Shown: in pieces, positions 1 to 6,280 of the stretch
Layout of the letters: every line of letters begins with the position of its first letter
Position numbering within the stretch: the first letter of the stretch is position 1
The notes under the pieces: generated by a model
What the model was told of the DNA's origin: nothing
The model's database searches: none
What the model saw: only the letters and a program-made list of their open reading frames with translations
Assembly: GCA_002493085.1 (NCBI GenBank)
Contig: DKXQ01000247.1
Span: 1-16,305, forward strand
Source of the DNA: Lachnoclostridium sp. UBA7122
GTDB taxonomy: Bacteria; Bacillota; Clostridia; Lachnospirales; Lachnospiraceae
Length of the DNA stretch: 16,305 nucleotides
Reading direction: 5' to 3'
Translations under genes and position numbers: made by a program

Positions 1-38
1 TTATTTTATGAGGTTATCCTGGATGCTGGATAGTGAAC

Positions 39-1121
39 TTAAATTGACTTTAGCAGTTCCAGCCTTCTATAAAACATTGCACAGAATTGTGGCAGTTTAT
101 TAAAAATTTCTTTATTGACTTCCCTGATTTGGTTTAAACCAATTTTCTTAACAGATTTAATTGCTGCCTCTTTCTGTGTAACATGTTCTCCAAACATGGT
201 CTGGCAATTAGAGCCTTCCATATCACCATAAGAATTAAACGCCTGGTTAAAGTCCATCAAATCATGCAGTCTTACTGGTTTATTATTACAATTATTAACT
301 AGCACACCCCAGTTTCCCCAGTGCCTGTCAGTGTTCCCGGTAAGATAATCAATAATGTTCATCATATAGTAATTATGTTTATCTAAAGAAAGAATATATT
401 TTTTTGTATCCCTGTCATGGTTTAAAGAATAAATTTCAAATGCTTCCATTGGTACTATTGAATATTCTTTTGATGTAATATTGCTGCTTGCACTTACTTT
501 TTCACCATCAAAACAGTCTCTTTCATATAATACTTGTGCAATGTCAAAACACCGGCATATCTGGCTGGCGAGCAGTTCTCTTTCAACCGCATCAGAGCCG
601 CCATCCTTTAGTAACCTGAAACCATTACCGGCTCTCTGCCAGGCTTTTGGAAAGCATCCATTAGTAGATAAGTCTCTTGCTAAACATTCATTTTGTACAG
701 TATACTGCTTTCCTCTTAATGCTATATCAATAAATGTATTATCCAGATGGTTCTCATACAAATTAACACTGCTGAAGAAAATTTTTTCTTTAGCTAATTT
801 TACCCAGAAAACATCAGTTAATGATGTACATCTGTACGACAATGCAATTTTTGCCCTGTCTTTATCAGTAACGGCCTGTAACATCCCTATACTGTTTAAT
901 ATCTCTTTTGCATACTTTCTATCTAAAGTAAGAACCCTTGTCGCACACCAGTAATTAAAATTGGTTATATTATTAACCAATGTATCAATATCATCTGATT
1001 CTTCTAGATACAGATTATAAGGCATAAATGACTTGAAATATATTTTACACTGTCCTGAACAGCTAATCTTTGCAACTCTTCTGTCCATATGCATAATTTC
1101 ATATACTTGTTTCTTTGCCAT
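39..1121 (-). CDS. HipA-like kinase-fold protein, orphan
   Basis: 360 aa protein with a C-terminal motif of the HipA/CtkA kinase-like fold: N263-T-D265-R-H267-x-x-N270 (catalytic loop N-x-D-R-H-x-x-N) followed by D287-LM-D290-FNQAF, the likely DFG-like metal site. Around 158-195 there is a conserved-looking block (K160-W-Q-R, L-L-K172, E181) resembling the ATP-lysine/glutamate region of these proteins. HipA-type kinases phosphorylate Ser/Thr of protein targets such as GltX; the target here is unknown. The start is fixed by AGGAGGT (1128-1134) six bases upstream. No HipB-type HTH antitoxin gene lies next to it on the visible side; only 38 bases remain on the other side, so a partner outside the window is possible. 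It is Cys-rich for its size and has no signal peptide, so it is probably cytoplasmic. The kinase-fold assignment is by motif; toxin activity is not shown. Confidence 0.68.
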   Translation of the reverse strand: MAKKQVYEIMHMDRRVAKISCSGQCKIYFKSFMPYNLYLEESDDIDTLVNNITNFNYWCATRVLTLDRKYAKEILNSIGMLQAVTDKDRAKIALSYRCTSLTDVFWVKLAKEKIFFSSVNLYENHLDNTFIDIALRGKQYTVQNECLARDLSTNGCFPKAWQRAGNGFRLLKDGGSDAVERELLASQICRCFDIAQVLYERDCFDGEKVSASSNITSKEYSIVPMEAFEIYSLNHDRDTKKYILSLDKHNYYMMNIIDYLTGNTDRHWGNWGVLVNNCNNKPVRLHDLMDFNQAFNSYGDMEGSNCQTMFGEHVTQKEAAIKSVKKIGLNQIREVNKEIFNKLPQFCAMFYRRLELLKSI

Positions 1122-1157
1122 CCAGATACCTCCTGTTTTAAATTATTTAATGGCTAT

Positions 1158-1185
1158 ATTATATACTACTTCCTGCGCTTTTCAA
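1158..1185 (-). promoter_or_regulatory. Promoter of the HipA-like gene
   Basis: On the minus strand TTGAAA (1180-1185), a 16-base spacer, then TATAAT (1158-1163), about 40 bases upstream of the start codon. Close to the sigma-A consensus. Confidence 0.65.
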
Positions 1186-1279
1186 ACGGTTCTCTTTATA
1201 TTTCTTCTTATATCTTTGTTGCATTTTTGTTACAGGTATTAATTTAATATTAATATGTATTAACTTTTCTATTATGCTA

Positions 1280-1340
1280 TTGATTTCAAAAAAAACCGTA
1301 CTATAATAGTTTTTGCAGAACGGATAGTTTCTGGTATACT
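1280..1340 (+). promoter_or_regulatory. Two candidate promoters for the secreted protein at 1367
   Basis: Two sigma-A-like promoters are stacked. The upstream one is TTGATT (1280-1285), 16 bases, TATAAT (1302-1307). The downstream one is TTTGCA (1312-1317), 17 bases, TATACT (1335-1340), with an extended -10 TG at 1332-1333. The downstream one would leave a very short leader before the AGGAGG at 1356-1361, so the upstream one is the better candidate for a normal leader. Confidence 0.6.
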
Positions 1341-1366
1341 TTATGCATATAATTTAGGAGGATATT

Positions 1367-1978
1367 ATGTTTAAGAAGAAGATGTCCCAGCAGGGACTGG
1401 CAGTCTTTTTGCTGTTTTCTGTTGTAGTTTCAATGCTGGGAGGCAGCTTATCAGTAAAAGCTGCTGGAAAAGAAAAATGCAGGATGCTGTACAGGCAATA
1501 TGTAAAACAGCAGCAGAAAAAGTCAAAGAAAAAGCTCTATTATGCAATTGTTAATGCCTCAGAGGACAAAATGCCCGTCCTGCTGGTTACATCTGAGGAT
1601 GAATGGATGATGACAAACAAAAATGCAATCCGTGCGAGTGTATATAGCTGCAGTGATGGCAAAGTGGTATATATTACGGATATGCAGTCTACTGGCAGTG
1701 GCTATCCACTAATTAAAAAGGGAAAGTATATATTCAGCGGATGGCATCATTCTTCACAGCGTCTTATGGTATCCGGGCCAAAAGGCTATATGGAATCTGT
1801 GGACGGTTTTGGCATGGAAAATGCAAAATGCCATAAACAGTCATGGGTAGTTGTTAATGGCAGAAAAAAGAATGTTGCTACAAAAAAAATCAGTGAAAAA
1901 AAAGCTAATTCACTAGATTATTATATAAATGCCTATGGGAGTGGCGGCAATGAGATTGTGTTTAAAAAGGTGAAATAA
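1367..1978 (+). CDS. Secreted protein of unknown function
   Basis: 203 aa. Residues 1-32 are a classic Sec signal peptide: basic MFKKK start, a hydrophobic core around 10-29, and an A-x-A-like end (SVKA-AG) giving cleavage near residue 32-33. The mature part starts with a very basic stretch rich in Lys and Gln (35-57), then an aromatic/beta-rich region (58-150) with a Y-Y-A-I-V-N...P-V-L-L-V-T pattern. That pattern loosely recalls the Y-A-L-x-D-x-D-G-D-x-x-x-E-L repeats of Lachnospiraceae secreted proteins, but without the Asp calcium ligands (my inference, weak). Cysteines are at 38, 95 and 155. No enzyme motif is recognised. AGGAGG (1356-1361) five bases before the ATG fixes the start. It is monocistronic: own promoter upstream and a long hairpin about 30 bases after the stop. 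Confidence 0.75.
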   Translation: MFKKKMSQQGLAVFLLFSVVVSMLGGSLSVKAAGKEKCRMLYRQYVKQQQKKSKKKLYYAIVNASEDKMPVLLVTSEDEWMMTNKNAIRASVYSCSDGKVVYITDMQSTGSGYPLIKKGKYIFSGWHHSSQRLMVSGPKGYMESVDGFGMENAKCHKQSWVVVNGRKKNVATKKISEKKANSLDYYINAYGSGGNEIVFKKVK

Positions 1979-2007
1979 GAATCAAAGAAACAGCTTGTCT
2001 AATGGAG

Positions 2008-2083
2008 TCCCTGGGTAAAATTATATTATCCTGCGCTATGATAGTATAACTTTACCTGGGGAATTTCTTATTTTTAAAGAAAT
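2008..2083 (+). terminator. Long 23-bp hairpin plus small hairpin, probable terminator
   Basis: Bases 2008-2030 pair with 2040-2062 around a 9-base loop (2031-2039). Of 23 positions, 19 are Watson-Crick pairs, three are G-T wobbles and one is an A/C mismatch (2020/2050). A second small hairpin follows (2063-2069 with 2077-2083) whose loop is T-rich. The tract after the big stem is only moderately T-rich (ATTTCTTATTTTT). It sits about 30 bases after the stop of the secreted-protein gene, so a terminator is the simplest reading. The stem is unusually long for one. Confidence 0.6.
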
Positions 2084-2084
2084 G

Positions 2085-2113
2085 TGGAAAAAAAATTTTT
2101 TTTATGTTAGAAT
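2085..2113 (+). promoter_or_regulatory. Candidate dut promoter (extended -10)
   Basis: TGGAAA (2085-2090), 17 bases, TAGAAT (2108-2113), with an extended -10 TG at 2105-2106. The spacer contains an A8/T8-rich tract that would be intrinsically bent. The start codon is about 47 bases downstream. Confidence 0.45.
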
Positions 2114-2159
2114 ATAAAGAGTTTTTTATTATAAATATTGAAAGGCAAGGATTATTACT

Positions 2160-2594
2160 ATGGAGAAAATAAAAGTCAGGTATTTTACGGATAAAATTGA
2201 TAAACTTGGATATATAGAAGGCAAGTCTGACTGGATTGACCTCCGGGCGGCTGAAGACGTAGAACTTAAAAAGGGAGAATTTATGCTGGTCCCGCTTGGT
2301 GTTGCAATGAAGCTGCCAGATGGATATGAAGCGCATATTGTTCCAAGGAGCAGTACATATAAAAATTTTGGAATTATACAGGCTAATGGCACAGGCATTA
2401 TTGACAATTCTTATTGTGGGGATAATGATATGTGGAAAATGCCTGTTATTGCATTACGTGATACAAAAATATGTGCCAATGACAGAATATGCCAGTTCAG
2501 GATATTTAAAATCCAGCCTGGATTAGTTTTTGAAGAAACAGAACATCTTGACGGAGCAGACAGGGGAGGATTTGGAAGCACAGGAAAGTGTTAG
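2160..2594 (+). CDS. dut: dUTP diphosphatase (trimeric dUTPase)
   Basis: 144 aa, the normal length of the homotrimeric all-beta dUTPases. It hydrolyses dUTP to dUMP and pyrophosphate, supplying dUMP for thymidylate synthesis and keeping uracil out of DNA. All five family motifs are visible in order: I D27-L-R-A-A; II P62-R-S-S-T; III G79-I-I-D82-N-x-Y-x-G with D82 as the water-activating Asp; IV A106-N-D-R-I-C-Q-F-R; V R135-G-G-F-G-S-T-G, the phosphate-clamping P-loop-like tail. AAGGA (2147-2151) lies eight bases before the ATG. A cytoplasmic housekeeping enzyme; nothing around it suggests a phage origin. The surface-protein gene follows 48 bases later without a visible terminator, so the two may be co-transcribed, although no functional link is evident. 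Confidence 0.95.
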   Translation: MEKIKVRYFTDKIDKLGYIEGKSDWIDLRAAEDVELKKGEFMLVPLGVAMKLPDGYEAHIVPRSSTYKNFGIIQANGTGIIDNSYCGDNDMWKMPVIALRDTKICANDRICQFRIFKIQPGLVFEETEHLDGADRGGFGSTGKC

Positions 2595-2642
2595 AGCCAG
2601 AAAGGCAATACTTAAAATATAGTAAAATGGAGGATATTTTTT

Positions 2643-3548
2643 ATGATAAACACCAGGTATTTAATAAAGAAAACTAAGAGAATCAGAGGGGCAGTAATGG
2701 CAATAGCTGTTGCAGTTACAAGTGTTATAGCAGCAGGAAGTGTATATGTACAGGCTGAGCCAGCAGAAGAGACAGTAGACCTTGATGGGACATACCATGC
2801 TTCGCTTGGACTGAGGACAGAAACTAAAAATATTTACCGTATGGCTTATTACCATAAAAAAAGCGCTGGTTCTGATAAATGGAAACATCTTGCAATAGGT
2901 GATTACAGCTCTGCAGAATACCAGAGAATAGAGAGCAGCTTTACTGATGCAGTTATAAAGGGTAATGGCAAATATACGGTTAAACTGGAAAATGCTGATT
3001 TTCAGGGTGAAACTAATTTTATCAAGATGCAGGTTTCAACAGATATTCCAAATACTGGACAGATTACATTTTCAGATATGGTAGTTAAAGTAAATGGAAC
3101 AGAAGTTGGGCGTTTTGAAGAACCTTATATTGATGGGCATGAGGATGCTAATGGTAACTGCTGCCTTCTTATAATTAACAATGAAAGAACTGGTTTTCAG
3201 GGAATAGCCGGCAATATTGTACCAGCAGAAATGGAAAATAAGATAACTGTTTCATTTAAAGTGAGTGGATTTAATTATAAAAAAGGAAAAAAGCCAAAGC
3301 CAGAAGTAACCAGCACACCTGTGCCTGCTAAAAAGAAAGACAATAAGGATAAAAAGAAAAATACGCCTGCACCTGTAAAGGACAAATCTACCAGACCGCC
3401 TGTTACTGCTACCCCTTCGCCTGTACCAGATGGCTCCAGGATTGTAGTAGATGAAGAAATGAGGCCTGTTGTAATTATTTCAGTTATAGCAATGGCTGTG
3501 ATATCCATTGTATCTATTACACTTAGTGTAACAAAAAGGAAAAAATAG
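2643..3548 (+). CDS. TM-anchored surface protein with beta domain and Thr/Pro linker
   Basis: 301 aa with a clear surface-protein layout: basic N terminus and signal peptide (1-38, ending VYVQA-EP); a beta-rich globular domain (about 46-210) starting V-D-L-D-G-T-Y-H-A-S-L-G; a Lys/Pro/Thr-rich linker (213-265) with TPVPAKK, TPAPVKD and TPSPVP repeats; one hydrophobic membrane helix (275-295); and a short basic cytoplasmic tail (TKRKK). The globular domain resembles one seen in large Lachnospiraceae extracellular proteins and sometimes suspected of binding carbohydrate (recalled similarity, not verified). No catalytic motif is recognised. The C-terminal helix plus KRKK anchors it in the membrane; no LPxTG sortase signal is present. 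GGAGG (2629-2633) is nine bases before the ATG. A strong terminator follows. Confidence 0.8.
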   Translation: MINTRYLIKKTKRIRGAVMAIAVAVTSVIAAGSVYVQAEPAEETVDLDGTYHASLGLRTETKNIYRMAYYHKKSAGSDKWKHLAIGDYSSAEYQRIESSFTDAVIKGNGKYTVKLENADFQGETNFIKMQVSTDIPNTGQITFSDMVVKVNGTEVGRFEEPYIDGHEDANGNCCLLIINNERTGFQGIAGNIVPAEMENKITVSFKVSGFNYKKGKKPKPEVTSTPVPAKKKDNKDKKKNTPAPVKDKSTRPPVTATPSPVPDGSRIVVDEEMRPVVIISVIAMAVISIVSITLSVTKRKK

Positions 3549-3555
3549 TTTTTAA

Positions 3556-3595
3556 GAATACTGCTGGCATAAAGCTGCCAGTAGTATTCTTTTTT
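3556..3595 (+). terminator. Rho-independent terminator
   Basis: A 14-bp stem (3556-3569 with 3576-3589, one G-T wobble), six-base loop, then TTTTTT (3590-3595), starting seven bases after the surface-protein stop. On the minus strand the same stem is followed by a run rich in T, so it may also end transcription from the subtilase remnant. Confidence 0.92.
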
Positions 3596-3616
3596 GCTTT
3601 AATTTATGATGCATTG

Positions 3617-4363
3617 TCAGCGTAATAACCTGTCGCACTGTACCAGCCCCCAGCCTTGCCGTGAATGTGGATATCCAAGGTCATATGCTGTATTGCGCAG
3701 ATGCAGTTTTACATCTTTGTTAGTCATGTTTGGATGTTTCTGGAGAAGCAGTGCAACACATCCGCTTACTACAGGTGTTGACATGGAAGTGCCGCTGCGT
3801 GCTTTATAGTATGTCTTAAGCTGGTTATCTTTATTAAAATGTCTGCTTAATGATGGAAATGATAATTTATTTACTGGCATACAGCTAACCACATCTGAGC
3901 CAGGCGCAACAATATCTGGTTTTTTAATGCATGAACTCGTCGGGCCACGTCCGGAATAATCCCTGCCATTGCCATGCTGCATTACATCAGACGCACCAAC
4001 AGTTATGATTTTACGGCTGTTGCCAGGCGCACCGATTGAATATGGGTCTGGTCCCTGGTTTCCAGCAGCCGTAAGAACTATCAGTCCTTCTGTCCACAAT
4101 TTATTGACACCTTGTACAAGAGGGGAATTTTCATCGAAGTGCTTATTTTTTGTACTGCCTACGGAAATATTTACAATTCTTATATTATATTTTAAGTGGT
4201 TGTATAAAATCCAGTTAATCCCAATAAGTACATTAGTGGTACTGCCTTCACCCTTGTGGTTCAATATTTTAATCATATATATGCGGCTTTCAGGAGCGAT
4301 GCCACGGTACAGCCCGCCTCCGGCACTGCCATTGCCAGCTATAATGCCAGCTATATGTGTCAA
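3617..4363 (-). pseudogene. Subtilisin-family (S8) protease remnant, 5'-truncated
   Basis: The 248 codons from a possible TTG start match the C-terminal two thirds of a subtilase. Visible are T-H-I-A-G-I-I-A-G directly after the catalytic-His position, V-N-I-S-V-G (65-69), the oxyanion-hole Asn in A-A-G-N102, K-P-D-I-V-A-P-G (148-155) and the catalytic Ser block G-T-S193-M-S-T-P. The Asp block (V-A-V-L-D-T-G) and the catalytic His are missing: where HGTHIAG is expected, the DNA reads PLTHIAG. The same frame stays open upstream to a TAA at 4433-4435, but encodes only hydrophobic, Cys-rich residues with no similarity to subtilases in this or the +1 frame. No ribosome site precedes the TTG. Without Asp and His it cannot be a normal protease. 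The break lies only 84 bases from the divergent hydrogenase gene, suggesting a deletion that removed the 5' end. Confidence 0.78.
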
Positions 4364-4386
4364 TGGACCGTAACACGAAAAATAAT

Positions 4387-4415
4387 TTGCTATCTGGCAA
4401 TATACATAGTAAAAT
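4387..4415 (+). promoter_or_regulatory. Candidate promoter of the hydrogenase operon
   Basis: TTGCTA (4387-4392), 17 bases, TAAAAT (4410-4415), about 33 bases before the ATG at 4448, which is preceded by TAAGGAGG (4434-4441). The promoter lies in the short gap left upstream of the truncated subtilase. No palindrome of the Rex type (TTGTTAA...TTAACAA) is seen. Confidence 0.5.
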
Positions 4416-4447
4416 AGAAAGCAACAAATAAATTAAGGAGGAGTGGT

Positions 4448-6280
4448 ATGAGCAGGTTATCAGTAATTTCTACGGATAAAGTAAATTCAACTACGGAAAA
4501 GCTGATGAAAGAATTTTCACAGCGCATTATTGCAAACCCGCCAGGTGTCTGTCCAGTTGATATGCAGCTGGCGTTTTTAAAGGTCTGTCATGCGCAGACT
4601 TGTGGCAAGTGTGTTCCCTGCCGTATTGGGCTTGGAATACTGGAGGAACTTTTGGAAAGTGTTCTGGACAATACAGCAACTATGCAGACGCTTGATTTAA
4701 TAGAGCACACAGCGGCCAATATTAAAAACTCTGCAGACTGTGCAATAGGTTTTGAATCAGCACGTATGGTTCTGGCCGGCTTTGAAGGATTTAAGGAGGA
4801 CTATATATCCCATGTCAAGGACCATCAGTGCACAGGTACATTTGAACAGCCAATCCCATGTGTGACACTGTGTCCGGCACATGTAGATATACCAGGTTAT
4901 ATTGCGCTTGCAGGGGAAGGCCGCTGTGATGACGCAGTCAGCCTGATACGAAAGGACAACCCGTTCCCGACAGCATGTGCACTGATTTGTGAGCATCCAT
5001 GTGAGGCAAGATGCCGCAGGAATATGATAGATGATTCTATTAATATACGTGGCATGAAGCACTATGTAATGGATAAAGCCAATGCAGATACAGTGTCTGT
5101 TCCAGCATGTGCAGCACCTACAGGTAAAAAAGTGGCTATTATAGGCGCAGGTCCAGCTGGTCTTACAGCAGCATATTTTTTACAGCTAATGGGACACCAG
5201 ACAACTGTATTTGAAGAAAAAGCCGGGCTTGGGGGTATGCTGCGCTATGGTATTCCAAACTACAGGTTTCCACGGGAGAGGTTAAAGGAAGATATAGATG
5301 CAATTCTTTCCACAGGTGTGGAAATACGTCTAAATACATACATTGGAACAGATGAACTTGAGAAAATAAATGATACATACAATGCAGTATTTATTGCTAT
5401 TGGGGCACATGCAGAAAAGAAACTGGATTTAGAGGGTGGTGACAGTGGCAATGTGATTTCAGCAGTAAATATGCTGCGTGAAATTGGCGATGACAAATAC
5501 CCTGATTTTAAAGGAAAGCGTGTTATAGTTGTAGGAGGCGGCAATGTGGCTATGGACTGTGCAAGAACGGCAATCCGCTGCAATGCAAAGACAGTCAGCA
5601 TTGTATACCGCAGACGTAAGGAAGATATGACAGCACTGCCAGCCGAGGTAGAAGGTGCGATTGCAGAGGGCATTGAACTGCTGGCATTAAAAGCGCCGCT
5701 GCGTGTGGAATCTGGCAAAGATGGCAATGCAAAGGCACTGTGGGTACAGCCACAGATTATCGGTCCGGTAAAAGGAGACAGGCCTGCCCCAAGGAAAGCG
5801 GACAAGCAAGAAGAAAGGCTTGAATGTGATGTAATTATTATGGCTATAGGACAGGATATAATATCTGCTCCATTTGAAAAGGCAGGTATTGCAACAAAAC
5901 GTGGAAGACTTCGTGCAGATGCTTCTGGCGCACTTAACCGTGTTGGCATGTATGCCGGCGGTGACTGTGTAACAGGACCTGCGACAGTAATTAAAGCTAT
6001 TGCTGCTGGTAAAGTGGCAGCAGCAAATATTGATGAGTTTCTTGGATTCCACCATGAAATTTCTGTAGATGTAGAGATACCAGAACCGCTTTTAAATGAT
6101 AAAATCCCATGTGGACGTGTCAATCCTGCTGAAAAAGAATCATGGGCGAGAAAAGATAATTTTGAAGGTATTGAGCATACTATGAGTGACGAAGAGGCAT
6201 TGCAGGAAGCAAGCCGCTGCCTGAGGTGTGACCGTCATGGCTGTGGGGTATTGAGAGGAGGCAGGCAGGACAGATGGTAA
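4448..6280 (+). CDS. GltD-like NAD(P)H/FAD oxidoreductase with NuoF-type Fe-S domain, hydrogenase partner
   Basis: 610 aa in three parts. Residues 1-125 form a NuoF-type 4Fe-4S domain (C52-x2-C55-x2-C58 and C98) without the FMN/NADH half of NuoF. Residues 130-210 are the Fe-S domain shared by GltD and dihydropyrimidine dehydrogenase (C138, C142, C181, C185, C189). Residues 225-535 are a two-nucleotide flavoprotein: FAD site G233-A-G-P-A-G, NAD(P) site G363-G-G-N-V-A-M-D, and second FAD motif Y502-A-G-G-D. The tail has C591-x2-C594-x4-C599, possibly another cluster. GltD normally passes NADPH electrons to glutamate synthase, but no large subunit is nearby; instead hydA overlaps by 7 bases (ATGGTAA). 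This fits the glutamate-synthase-linked [FeFe] hydrogenases (group A2 in the HydDB scheme), so the likely role is NAD(P)(H) to hydrogenase electron transfer in the cytoplasm. Cofactor preference (NAD or NADP) cannot be read confidently. Confidence 0.9.
   Translation: MSRLSVISTDKVNSTTEKLMKEFSQRIIANPPGVCPVDMQLAFLKVCHAQTCGKCVPCRIGLGILEELLESVLDNTATMQTLDLIEHTAANIKNSADCAIGFESARMVLAGFEGFKEDYISHVKDHQCTGTFEQPIPCVTLCPAHVDIPGYIALAGEGRCDDAVSLIRKDNPFPTACALICEHPCEARCRRNMIDDSINIRGMKHYVMDKANADTVSVPACAAPTGKKVAIIGAGPAGLTAAYFLQLMGHQTTVFEEKAGLGGMLRYGIPNYRFPRERLKEDIDAILSTGVEIRLNTYIGTDELEKINDTYNAVFIAIGAHAEKKLDLEGGDSGNVISAVNMLREIGDDKYPDFKGKRVIVVGGGNVAMDCARTAIRCNAKTVSIVYRRRKEDMTALPAEVEGAIAEGIELLALKAPLRVESGKDGNAKALWVQPQIIGPVKGDRPAPRKADKQEERLECDVIIMAIGQDIISAPFEKAGIATKRGRLRADASGALNRVGMYAGGDCVTGPATVIKAIAAGKVAAANIDEFLGFHHEISVDVEIPEPLLNDKIPCGRVNPAEKESWARKDNFEGIEHTMSDEEALQEASRCLRCDRHGCGVLRGGRQDRW

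Noticed and set aside
481..954. Plus-strand open frame inside the HipA-like gene
   Set aside because: No ribosome site and no protein-like pattern; the minus-strand frame has kinase motifs, its own promoter and AGGAGGT.
1033..1242. Hydrophobic 69-codon frame across the 5' end of the HipA-like gene
   Set aside because: It overlaps the start and promoter of that gene and lacks a ribosome site; hydrophobicity comes from T-rich DNA.
4364..4432. Frameshift rather than truncation as the cause of the missing subtilase N terminus
   Set aside because: CAT-TG-ACACAT looks like a one-base loss in CAT-GGN-ACA-CAT, but neither alternate frame upstream encodes the expected residues before HGTH or an Asp block, and there is no room for about 80 residues before the hydrogenase gene.
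4364..4447. Rex operator upstream of the hydrogenase operon
   Set aside because: No TTGTTAA...TTAACAA palindrome or close variant could be found in the gap.
5260..6123. Long antisense open frame (287 codons) opposite the GltD-like gene
   Set aside because: It lies wholly within a gene with clear domain motifs, has low-complexity Ser/Ala/Pro composition and no ribosome site. It is a mirror of biased codon use.
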